15,611 nucleotides of DNA, taken from NCBI GenBank assembly GCA_000934385.1, contig KN880850.1, positions 1 to 15,611 of the forward strand, given 5' to 3'. The translations under genes and the position numbers were made by a program. The stretch's first letter is position 1; each line of letters starts with the position of its first letter. This DNA is from Cylindrobasidium torrendii FP15055 ss-10. Lineage: Eukaryota > Basidiomycota > Agaricomycetes > Agaricales > Physalacriaceae. Positions 1 through 8,594 of the stretch are shown in pieces. The notes beneath the pieces were generated by a model that was not told the DNA's origin, ran no database searches, and saw nothing but the letters and a program-made list of their open reading frames with translations.

Positions 1-415
1 TGGATAACCTAAGGTAACTTAATGGATAACTAGAGGATGCCTAATGGCTAACTTTAAGTTATCCTAAGGTAATCTAATGGTTCACCAATGGCTATCTTCA
101 AGTTAACCATTGGTTATCTTACAGTGAGCCAATGAATAACCTAAGGACAACCCCAGGGAAAACTTGGTGACTGACCCTTTCTCTTGGAGTAACCTGAGAC
201 TAGCCAGTGGCTGACCTATGACTCTGAGGGTGGCACTGATTTTCTCTGAGCACCCACAGGTACCCACAGGGTAGCTCTGGTCACTCTCTGGTTGTCCCAG
301 GGAGAACTTAGCAGGGAGACCTGCCTCCTGGGGCAACCTCTGGTAAGTTACCAGAGGTTGCCCTGGGGTGACCTTGGGCTACATTGGGTGACCATGGGTG
401 ACCTGGCCAACTTAG
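1..415. repeat. Degenerate 11-bp tandem repeat (minisatellite)
   Basis: From base 2 to about 166 the sequence divides into 15 consecutive 11-mers with no indel, for example GGATAACCTAA at 2, GGTAACTTAAT at 13, GGTAATCTAAT at 68 and GAATAACCTAA at 134. The consensus is roughly GGNTAACCTAA. The core GGTTAACC is self-complementary, so some units (57, 101) read like the other strand. From about 167 to 415 the same pattern continues with indels and a GC-richer consensus near GGGTGACCT. The array probably extends left of the window. It is not a telomere repeat, and no function is visible. Confidence 0.8.
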
Positions 416-1133
416 TCTTTTCCTGATGCATTGAGGTCTTGCCGACTTCTCGTCGACGATATTGCTGGGTGAGGGACTCGAAGAAGTCGGGTACAAGGAC
501 ACGGGAGGTAGTTATGTCGCTGGCAACTAATTGAAGCTGGAGTGTTGTCGCCATCTGAGTGAGCTGGCTGCTTCTGAGCCAGGCTGGTGGGATGCAGAAC
601 TTGGCAAGGGTTGACACGGTGTCCAACGGCACCTGCGTAAAGCCAGTAGGCAGCGGTGTCTTCCATGGGAGTTGCCCCAAACGAGTAGCAAGCGCATCAG
701 AGGTCTTGGTTGACATGCCCGAGAGGCCATTAAAAGCCTTCGTCCATATTGATTTTGCATTGAATGCAACACGTAGATCGAGCCACCACTGGAGGAACCA
801 GAAAGGAATTGCAATCTTGGTATCTTTATTCATGGTGAGCTTGCCAAGGATGCTGGTGTGAGTCGTGCCCTCCGCTAGCTTGTTCTGTGCCAAGGTAATA
901 GCCGTAAGTGATGGAACAGTGAAAAGTGTAAGCAAGGTTGAATATGGGCCAGTAGGACCAAAGTCGCCTGGCGCTACATTTGAGAACACAATAGGACTGT
1001 CTTCTGTTGCAAACGGAGGGAATGTTGTGAATGTAAGAAGGCTTCCGATTGTGTTCCCAGGGAGCAGAGTTGGCTGTACGGCGGGGACAGTTTTTTTGGA
1101 TGCCTTGATGTCAGGGTTGTCTGGCCGGGACAT
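348..1133 (-). CDS. Unrecognised protein, 3' end running into the repeat
   Basis: This is an uninterrupted 261-codon minus-strand frame. It starts at an ATG with A at -3 and stops at 348. I do not recognise the family. The protein is Thr/Ser/Pro/Leu-rich. It has a hydrophobic aromatic patch at residues 110-120 (P-F-W-F-L-Q-W-W-L-D-L) and an Arg/Lys-rich stretch at about 226-242. No signal peptide or clear transmembrane segment is visible. Residues from about 241 to the stop are encoded by the 11-bp repeat array, so the natural C-terminus is probably lost or replaced. It could be the 5' part of a dispersed-element or lineage-specific gene truncated by the repeat, or a non-coding relic. The length of the open frame and its non-repetitive composition upstream favour a real or formerly real gene. 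Confidence 0.4.
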   Translation of the reverse strand: MSRPDNPDIKASKKTVPAVQPTLLPGNTIGSLLTFTTFPPFATEDSPIVFSNVAPGDFGPTGPYSTLLTLFTVPSLTAITLAQNKLAEGTTHTSILGKLTMNKDTKIAIPFWFLQWWLDLRVAFNAKSIWTKAFNGLSGMSTKTSDALATRLGQLPWKTPLPTGFTQVPLDTVSTLAKFCIPPAWLRSSQLTQMATTLQLQLVASDITTSRVLVPDFFESLTQQYRRREVGKTSMHQEKTKLARSPMVTQCSPRSPQGNLW

Positions 1134-1607
1134 GATGGTGAGGACGAGTCAGAAACACAAATTTGAATCCGCTGCTGTCACTGTTGCCGCCTCCTTTATA
1201 GGAGAAATGACCAGTACTAATTTCAATAGCTATGATTATTCCTACAAGTCCTGCACTGCACAATGGGCCTGACATTGTTCCCTCCTTGGGCCTGCAACGT
1301 GAATGGCCTAGTGGTCATTACCAAAGTGAAGAATCATAATATTTGTAACTGTGACCGACGTTGTTGACCTCCCGGACCCGCGGGCCTTACATTCTGAAAA
1401 TAGGCTGCCTGGAATAATGATAAATGCAGTACTTTCCAATAGAAGAATCTGGGAAGTAGAAATGCATTGCTTTGACAGCCTTTGATCCGCTTGGAAGTAG
1501 AAACACATAGCTTTTCTCTGGGGAATTCTGCGTCGGACAAAATTCCCGTGATCGGACATATATACCTACCCTATTTCGCGTCGGCCGAGACCCCAGTCAC
1601 GTGCATG

Positions 1608-1725
1608 TAATTTACCTAGTAAATTACCTAAAAGATAGTTACACGCAACTATCTTGGACTAATTTCCGCCACCCTAGTAGGTACAGTACCTATCACATGA
1701 TGCGCTCACGTGATCGTATCACGTG
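1608..1725. repeat. Cluster of four perfect inverted repeats
   Basis: Four short perfect inverted repeats lie within 118 bp. TAATTTAC-CTA-GTAAATTA is at 1608-1626. AAGATAGTT-6 nt-AACTATCTT is at 1632-1655. TAGGTAC-A-GTACCTA is at 1678-1692. CACGTGAT-CGT-ATCACGTG is at 1707-1725. The last contains two CACGTG hexamers, a bHLH-type binding sequence in fungi. The cluster could be a regulatory array, hairpin-forming DNA or the remnant of a small element. Confidence 0.7.
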
Positions 1726-2088
1726 CGAGCTTCGGATCACGGCGCGAGGCGGGCGGCGGCATGATCGGCGGGCACTCAACGACGTTCGGGGGAGTGGCAT
1801 GGCTCTCGTGGGCCTCCCCAAGGGCTGCATCTTTGGTGGTGCTAGTGACGGACTTTTGCAACAATTTTAAAGTCATTGGGCCATTGTGAGGCTACTTCAA
1901 AAGGTGTCTAAATCCAGAGCCATTGTGGGGTCAAAACCTGCTACTCTGGGGCCCATTAGCGTTGAATCGTGTCCTATTAGATCCTTTGTAGTGTAATATG
2001 CACGCAGATGCAAGAAAACCGGGGAAAAGCCCGAAAAACAAGCAAAACGCGCCGTGTGGCGCAGGTCACATGTTTTAATCACGTGCCG

Positions 2089-2177
2089 GTACCGTACGGT
2101 ACAGTACGGTACGGTACACCCCCCCTGAGTTGGGCATAGGTACGGTACCGGTACTGTACCCCCCGGGGAGCATAGGT
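2089..2177. repeat. GTAC-rich repeat block with 36-bp duplication
   Basis: GTAC occurs at 2089, 2094, 2099, 2104, 2109 and 2114, an exact 5-bp period, and again at 2140, 2145, 2151 and 2156. Each group is followed by a C run (seven at 2119, six at 2159) and then GCATAGGT (2134-2141 and 2170-2177). This makes two tandem copies of a composite unit 36 bp apart. The block begins directly beside a CACGTG at 2080. It is about 80 bp downstream of the tRNA gene on that gene's own strand. Confidence 0.8.
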
Positions 2178-2231
2178 CCGCCACCCTAAGAGACCTATTT
2201 GCATACATACTACTGTCTACATAGCAAAATG

Positions 2232-2240
2232 AAAAAAAAA
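2232..2240 (-). terminator. Pol III poly-T terminator of the tRNA gene
   Basis: Nine consecutive A residues on the plus strand are T9 on the minus strand, 19 nt past the mature 3' end of the initiator tRNA. This is the usual Pol III stop signal. Confidence 0.85.
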
Positions 2241-2259
2241 CCAAGGCCTTTAAGTACAG

Positions 2260-2331
2260 TAGCAACAACTTGTTTCGATCAAGTGACCTCAGGGTTATGA
2301 GCCCCGCGCGCTACCACTGCGCCATGTTGCT
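2260..2331 (-). tRNA. Initiator tRNA-Met (CAT), intronless
   Basis: The minus strand folds into a complete 72-nt tRNA. The 7-bp acceptor stem AGCAACA/TGTTGCT is perfect. The D arm has the stem GCGC/GCGC. The anticodon arm is CGGGG-CTCATAA-CCCTG, giving anticodon CAT. The T arm is ACTTG-ATCGAAA-CAAGT, followed by discriminator A. Three eukaryotic initiator hallmarks are present: an A1:T72 pair, three consecutive G-C pairs next to the anticodon loop (GGG/CCC), and a T loop beginning with A54 and ending with A60 instead of the elongator TTC. There is no intron, and CCA is not encoded, as expected. The internal A-box-like TGGCGCAGTGG and a T9 terminator 19 nt downstream support Pol III transcription. 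The gene delivers methionine to start codons in cytoplasmic translation. Confidence 0.96.
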
Positions 2332-2984
2332 GCTCATCAAGACAAGCATCACACTACACATTGCCAATCTTTTACTTTCCTCACTGTGCGCCCAGTTTTC
2401 GCCATGGCTTAGGTCATTTTCTCCCATGCGTCGTTATTCTTATCCACTGAGATACATTTTGCGCGCCCATTGGATCAGGAAAGATGTGTAGGTCAATCGC
2501 TTCCTAAGCGCGAATATTGAAATATTTTGATGGTTTTCCTGTTTGGGCTACCCATTGTTCTTTCGAAACTGCCATTGCCAGGATTCGCGCCTCGGTTGAC
2601 GATCATGTTACTGTATGTCCGGCAAAGTCCGCGGCCATGTTTCCTTCGACCACGATCTGCTGCAACTTTAAAGAGTGACAGACGCAAGCCGCCATATCGT
2701 TGGCATAGCTGCGCTACTTAAGCCCTAGACAAACTACCAGGATGCATCGTTGAACGCAAGGATCATCGTACACGCCGAAAGCAGCAATGCCTTCATTCCG
2801 TAGCATGCTGGACCCAGCCTCCAATCGTAGTCATCACGAACGGACACAACGCGGCATCAACCTTCAGCCTTCACTCCCTTAATTACAAGCACACTCGCGA
2901 CTTCAACGTGGTTCATTATCGCATTCGTTCTTAAGAGGACTTTCTTCAGTTCGATGCCAGCTTCAAGGCGTATTCAATTCACCC
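2332..2984. other. Intergenic region, 5' flank of tRNA and dynamin genes
   Basis: No coding region is supported here. It is the upstream flank of both the minus-strand tRNA and the plus-strand dynamin gene. I see no clear TATA box near the dynamin start. The approach to the start is C/A/T-mixed, as in many fungal 5' leaders. Confidence 0.5.
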
Positions 2985-5900
2985 ATGAGCAGCATGTTCC
3001 GCTCTGTTGGTCGGCGCAACACGCGCAACAACGCGTATGGAAATCCCAACGGCATGGCTTCGACCGCGACACTATCCCTAGAGCCGGCTGCACCAGCGAC
3101 TACCAATGTTGGCACTGCGCCGATACCAGTTTTCCAACCTCAACCGCAACATGTCCCGTCAGCGCATGCTCAGCCAAGCCAGCCGCCACCAGCGCCCCCA
3201 CCGCAGACTGCTCTCCCACCCCAGCCAACGACGCTGCCTCAGGTCATCTACTCTCCGCCCCAGAATCACACTGTAGTCCCTAATGGACATGTCGCCAACG
3301 GCAATGGTGCCAATCACCACAAGACTCCCAGCAACGGCAGTGCGAACCATAGTCCATCTGGCAGCGCACGCAATGGCGTTGTGGGAGATCACAGCACTCC
3401 TCGTCCAGATCCGTTCGCCAATGCTCGTCGACCAGTCACACCTTTCCACGAGCCAGACGATGATACGACTGGTGCCATCGACAGTTCCGAGTATGCGCAG
3501 CGCTGCAGAGAAATCATGGGCCTCTACAATAAACTACTTGACTTGGGGTGCGTCGTATTCTCAAGCCAATGAGCACATAGAGCTAATACCGTCCAATAGA
3601 GCTGGGACGTTCCTCGAGCAATCCATCCCCAAGGTCGTGGTCATTGGTGGACAATCAGGTTGGTGCCCAATCCTTTGTGCACAGGTCAGTCTTCTGACTT
3701 TACCTCTAGCTGGAAAGAGCTCGCTCGTCGAAGCCGTGTCCAAGGTAAGCCTGCAATCTTGACTTCAGAACCAAAACCACCCTTGCTACACAGATCAACG
3801 TTCCCCGCGATAGTGGTACTTGCACGCGGTTCGCACGCCTTCCCTCAATTTCATGAAATCCGACGTACTGACTAGAGTGTTCGTGCTGCAGGTGCCCTAT
3901 GCAATGCACGCTGGCCACACCTCGACACCCCTACAACGGTCCGCCGTGGTCATGCCAGATAGACTTGCGGTATGAACACAACGCGGACGGCACTGCGCGA
4001 GAAGCCGTCAAGAGTGTGCCCTTTGCCACCCTCACGGACAAGCGCGATGTCGAGCTAAACCTTAGACGGGCGCAGCTAGCCATACTCAATGAGCGCAGCG
4101 ATCCGGAGCAGTTCAGAAGGATGTCTGCTGATGAACTGAAGCAGTTCGCGGACATTGCTGCTCGTAAATCGCAGGGTCGTAGTTCCCCCACAGAGGCGTT
4201 GGAGCCCCGGGCGGCAGCGTTCTCTAAGAACATGGTCGTCCTCAAGATCATCTCCCCAGACACAACTGATTTGACTTTCGTGGACTTGCCCGGTCAGTGG
4301 ACGGCCTGACTTATTCCTTTCCTTTATTCATGTTGTCTGCAGGACTGGTTACAAATGCGACAGACTCTCATCTACCGGAAGAGATTACCAAGTTGAAGAT
4401 CAAGAACGAGAAGACGATTGTACTGATCACAATCCCGATGGGCGGTACGCATTCGGGCTTGATGTTTTCGCTAAATATCTGATGTCTCTCAGAGGATATC
4501 GAGCGCCATGAATCGGTCAAGTACGCTCGTGAAGTTGATCCCAACGGTGACAGGACTATTGGTATGTCTCTCCAATCCTCCGCCAGTTACCTTCCGGCTC
4601 ATCACCACTACAGGCGTGCTCACTAAACCCGATACTCTGTCTGCTGGCGCCTCTGGGCAGCGCGAAAAGTGGAGGAAGGTTCTCCTTGGCCAAGATGAGC
4701 AAGCGTATCTCAAGCACGGATACTTCTGCGTACGACTTCCGGACGATGAAGCCCGCAAACGCAATACTCCTCTTAACGTGCTGAACCAGTACTTCAATTC
4801 TACGGCGCCCTGGAGTGATCTGCCCAAACATGTCAAGGACCGGTATGGCGTCGACCCGTTGGTGTCTTATGTTAGCAAGCTCCTGGTCGACATGTTTGAG
4901 AAAAGGTTGGTCTGCCCTTTTGCACCCTAACCTTCGGCGATGAACACCCCATAGTATCCCAGAAATGCGAAGGCACACCGACAAACTCCTGCAGGATGCC
5001 GAAACTCGCCTCAACGACTTGGGTTCTGGTCCGGACCTGGACAATGCACTCACCACGCTCGCTGTTCTTGTTGCACACTTCAGCTGGGACCTTCGCGAGA
5101 CGGTCAGTGCAACAGGCGCCAAGGAGCGCAAGCGCATGTACCAGGAGAACAGCAAACACTACGGAGACCTCAAGACCGCCATTCTCCGGACATATCCCAA
5201 GTTCCCGTTCTCCGGACCAACGAGTACTACGGAAGAGGACGTCCAAATGTCCAAGTCAAGTTACGAGTTGGATCTGAACGCCGTGAGGAGGTGCATCAAG
5301 GAGTGCGTGTGCTGGCTTCTCTTCCTTTCCCTTGAGGCTTTCGTTTATGCTTTTGTATGGCGATTGTCGCTGGGTCGTGTTTGTGAGGAGTCTAGTAGGC
5401 TGACGGTGGTGCTACGCAGGAATACAGGGAAGCTGTTGCCGGACCAGGTCCCGTTGGAGGCGACGACCGAGCTCATCCGGGGGTTCACGCAGAAGTGGGC
5501 TGCGCCGACCCAAACGTGCTTCAATCGCGTGTTTTCGAACTCGTTGGCGAGCGTGCAGAGGCTGGCGAAGGCGCATTTTGGGCAGACGAAGAGGTTGGAG
5601 GAACATGTTCGGTGAGTTGTCGTTGAGGTTGTTGACGTGGTGTTGACCTGTTTAGGTCGGTGATTGACAAGGAGATGAAGCTTCTCAAGGTCGAGGCCCT
5701 TGTTATTATGCAGAAGGTGATTGAGCTGGAGACACACATCGCTACCATGAATCCGCAGTATGCTAGCGAGCGCGACAACTGGCAGCAGGCTTCTCGTGGA
5801 CAGCGCGTCTATCTCAACGGGCTGCATTATCCAACGACATCATCCGAGGCTGAGCTCGGCGTCATGGGCCAAGTGCATGGCTACTTCCAAGTCGCGTACA

Positions 5901-6208
5901 AGCGTTACATCGATACCGTTGCGGCGACGATGGAGAGCGAGCTCATTGGCAAGATGACGGAGAGGTTGACGAAGGCGCTGATGATGAGCGTTTCTGTGGC
6001 TGGAAAAGCGAGAGATTTGCTCAGGGAGGATGAGTCGAAGACGCAGGAGCGGCATGCTTTGACTGCTCGGTGCGAGAAGCTGAATGAGATCAAGGACAAG
6101 CTAGACGGGTTTGATGTTGCTGACGGTGACTACGAAGACCTCTTCGAGTCGCCTGTTTCGCTTAGTGCTCCGAGCATGACTGCCGAAAGTTCCATGTACG
6201 AGGACTGA
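2985..6208 (+). CDS. Dynamin-family large GTPase, Mx-like
   Basis: The gene has 11 exons: 2985-3547, 3600-3658, 3710-3744, 3795-3829, 3892-4292, 4343-4444, 4493-4561, 4614-4905, 4955-5302, 5420-5611 and 5656-6208, giving 2649 nt and 882 aa. All introns are GT-AG and 44-62 bp except intron 9, which is 117 bp. The GTPase motifs are intact: P-loop GGQSAGKSS at 204-212 (split by two introns), switch I SGTCTRCP at 226-233, DLPG at 362-365 and TKPD at 425-428. A helical stalk follows, and a GTPase effector region lies at about 768-860. There is no PH domain. The TKPD form and the lack of PH resemble Mx-type proteins more than endocytic dynamins. Dynamins use GTP hydrolysis to remodel membranes; this one's target membrane cannot be read from the sequence. 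Residues 1 to about 165 are an unusual Pro/Gln/Asn/Ser-rich, probably disordered extension. The first ATG is taken as the start; the ATG at codon 4 has better context (A at -3). Confidence 0.93.
5303..5419 (+). other. Intron 9 of the dynamin gene, stop-free and 3n
   Basis: The donor is GTGCGT and the acceptor CGCAG, with a CTGAC branch-like sequence at 5401. At 117 nt it is more than twice the length of most other introns in the gene. It has no in-frame stop when read through from exon 9. Read through, it adds 39 codons, including the strongly hydrophobic run CVCWLLFLSLEAFVYAFVW. Splicing joins residues IKE to NTGKLLPDQVP, which matches the contiguous stalk sequence expected in the family. 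Confidence 0.75.
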
Positions 6209-6318
6209 TGTTTGTTGTTTGCAGTAATAGGTCAGTAATATACCAAAGTTATGTATGTACAACAGAAAAGTAAAATATACAAAATTCCGACACCAGAAAA
6301 AGATGAAATGTGCTATTG

Positions 6319-8201
6319 CTACTGGGCAGCCTGGTGGATAAGAGCAACAGCAGCCTGGGATCGTGGCTTGATATCCAAATCAAACTCCGCTGGCGTCCTG
6401 AAAACACCACCCTCCCATTTAACTTCATCAGGCGGTGTTTGGCTTGCACCAATGTCGAATGTGGCCAGGACGCCAGCGATGAGCAGCCATGCTGAAGATT
6501 CGACAAGTTGTGCTCCAGGGCAACGTCTAACCAGATGACCAGTGAGTATGATGTTTCTCAATAAAGCACTTGTCGATACCTTCGTCCAAATCCAAACACA
6601 TACGCTCTCGGATCCCGTCGCTTCTCGAACTCTTTGTCGGACACTGGTGTGTCCGTCTCCAGCCACCTTTCCGGGTTGAAAGCATGTGCGTCGGGGTATA
6701 GCGTCTCGTCGCGAAGAATGGCCCAGATGTTGCCTATGACAAGGGTTCCTTTCTTGATGTGCATGCCGTTGTAAACGTCGTCCTCCATCAGCCGGTGAGG
6801 AAGGCAAAGCGGTACCGGACATGCCCATCGAAGTACCTCGGTGAAAACTGCGTCGACTAGTAGAAAATCCAGATTAGCTCGTCCCGACAGAGATGTAAAG
6901 ACATACGGTAAGGCAACTGAGTTCTATCATCGAGCGTTGGCAAACGGCTTCCTCCTGTGACCTTGTCTATCTCAATTTGTGCCTTCCTAGCGCTACCCGG
7001 ATGAAGAGACATTGCTCGGAAAAAGGACGTTACAAGGGCAACGTTCTAGCGCTGCTAGGTAAGTGAAAAGATGAGTATATGTCAATAGCGACGGACCGTG
7101 TCGCCGCTGGCAGAATACATGCTATTGGCCGTCCACTTGAGGTCAAAGTCAAAGGTGTCGTCGTCTTGCTTAGTCTTCTCGTTTTCCTTCTGCCTCTCTT
7201 GTAGTAGAGTGGAGCAGAAACTGGTACTCGGATTTTCAGACGCCTTGGACAGCCAGATTAGCATGAGACACATATCACAAGGTGTTGCTACTGACCATTG
7301 ACGACTTGACGAACGCCCACGGTGCCTCAACAAAGTCCTCCATCTTTGCCTTCCACAGCCTAGCCTTCTTCTGGAAGTTGAGGCCAGGAAGCGAGCGAAT
7401 AATGGGAATATGCTCTAGCGGCAAGTGTTTGAGCCAGGGCATCACGTCTACCGCCCAAATGCCGCCTCCAGACGCTATTTCGTTCTGCAAGATATTGACG
7501 CATTCTGTGGCTTGACGAATGAATGGATCAGGATCGCGTCCGTTGTCATCTGCAGATAATGGGACAGGGACATATCCATAAACGACAGCGAGAGTGAGAC
7601 CTCCTGCATATCGCATTGCCAAGGCGCGAACACGGGCGTAGCTTGCGCCGCTGAGAACGGCGTCGAGGAACTGAGCAGTGCTTTTTTGGAGAAGGGGTTC
7701 GTATGTCGGAATAGCGCGCGCGCCGAACGCGGAAGTGAGCAGGCGGCGCTGGCGCTTGGATTGGCCCGAGTATGCCGTGAATGCGACCATGTTTTGACAG
7801 CCACACAGTTCGCCGGCCATGAGCATAAATGGCTTGTCGCTGTATATTGCGCCGCGTTTTTCAAGGAGGTCCTGAACGGCGTCCGGCGAGGAGAGGAAGA
7901 GAAGATGTTGGGAGAAGACGTTGATGTCGACGACGGCGCCGTATGTGAGGGCCCAACGCGTCGCCAAAATATGCATAGGGGTAGCCGGCGTGATTGGCTG
8001 GGTTTTGGAGATGGCTGCAGGCTGTCTGCCATCGGAGTAGATCCCTGCGCCGGCGACAGGGATGAGGTCGAGCACATTTCCAATCAGCGGCAGGGGATTG
8101 GGTCCATGTGGAGAGCCTCGTCGACTGAACAGGCGCGAATGCAAGACGACAGCGGCGACCAGAAAGCCCAGTAAAAGGGCAGAAATGACGAAGAAAGACA
8201 T
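6319..8201 (-). CDS. Cytochrome P450 monooxygenase, membrane-anchored
   Basis: There are five exons, read from high to low: 8201-7296, 7243-7097, 7045-6907, 6856-6580 and 6526-6319. The introns are 50-53 bp, and the product is 558 aa. A hydrophobic N-terminal anchor spans residues 2-20, followed by a proline-rich hinge (HGPNPLPLIGN, 32-42). The I-helix has ASGDT at 347-351. The K-helix ExxR is E404-R407, the PERW region is P459-W462, and the heme loop is FGFGRRRCPG at 485-494 with the thiolate Cys492. All key residues are present. The C-helix reads GQSKRQRR, lacking the usual Trp. The layout suits an ER enzyme of the large basidiomycete P450 set (CYP64-clan-like by general appearance, unconfirmed); the substrate is unknown. 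The start at 8201 puts the anchor at the N-terminus after a CT-rich leader. An in-frame ATG at 8246, with excellent context, would add 15 residues. It is convergent with the dynamin gene, 110 bp apart. Confidence 0.92.
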
Positions 8202-8594
8202 GGTCGTGGGAAGAGAAAGAGAGATGATAGCATCACGTGAAGCCATTTTCGCTAGCGCCTCAATCTGAATCTGCATCTGTCGAAGAAGCGTAGGAGCAGC
8301 AAACGCCGGGACCTGTCGGACTCGGCGATTGAGAGACTGAAGGCACGTGCTTGAGATCACAGCTCAGCAATAGAGCTTTAAGCCATGAAATTAGCATTAA
8401 ATATCGTCGTATCGATCGTGTGGTACTACCCTTTCATTGTGCTGACTCAGACCGCATGCAAAGATTAGGCTTGTAAGGGCAGCTTTTGGATCCGTGTCAT
8501 AGGTAACGTGACTAACACATCAATGACCCGCCCGGGCCCCGGGGCCGCGTCACTTTCGTGCGTCACTGCGGAATCACCCTTGCCAGTAACAGTC
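8202..8594. promoter_or_regulatory. Divergent promoter region, P450 / IF1-like gene
   Basis: These 393 bp separate two divergently transcribed genes and must hold both promoters. Visible elements are CACGTG at 8234-8239 and 8344-8349, a perfect 12-bp palindrome GGCCCCGGGGCC at 8535-8546, and a direct repeat GCGTCACT at 8547 and 8560. A CT-rich stretch on the minus strand just upstream of 8201 resembles a fungal leader. No TATA box is convincing. Confidence 0.5.
8535..8567. promoter_or_regulatory. GC palindrome plus GCGTCACT direct repeat
   Basis: The 12-bp palindrome GGCCCCGGGGCC is followed at once by GCGTCACT at 8547-8554 and again at 8560-8567, a 13-bp period. CGTCA is the half-site core of CRE/ATF-type bZIP elements. 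The pair ends 28 bp before the IF1-like start codon, so it may lie in the leader or the core promoter. A regulatory role is inferred. Confidence 0.35.

Larger units (their letters stand above)
1134..2259. other. Non-coding interval with palindromes and GTAC block
   Basis: I see no convincing gene here. Short open frames exist but lack splice-linked neighbours or recognisable motifs. The stretch holds the inverted-repeat cluster at 1608-1725, the GTAC block at 2089-2177 and CACGTG hexamers at 1598, 1707, 1720 and 2080. A small direct repeat, GCCATTGTGRGG, occurs near 1880 and 1918. The right end is the Pol III terminator of the tRNA. Confidence 0.6.

Noticed and set aside
1..166. Telomeric repeat
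   Set aside because: The 11-bp unit contains TAACC but not the TTAGGG-type telomere unit, and it is highly degenerate.
559..1272. Plus-strand open frames opposite the first ORF
   Set aside because: They are fragmented shadows of the longer minus-strand frame, without better start context or motifs.
1897..2268. 123-codon minus-strand frame
   Set aside because: It spans the GTAC repeat and the terminator of the tRNA gene; its translation is repeat-driven.
4965..5615. Reading the dynamin exons 9-10 as one continuous exon
   Set aside because: The frame is open, but strong splice sites flank the 117-bp segment and its removal restores the contiguous stalk sequence expected in dynamins. It is kept only as a possible retained-intron isoform.
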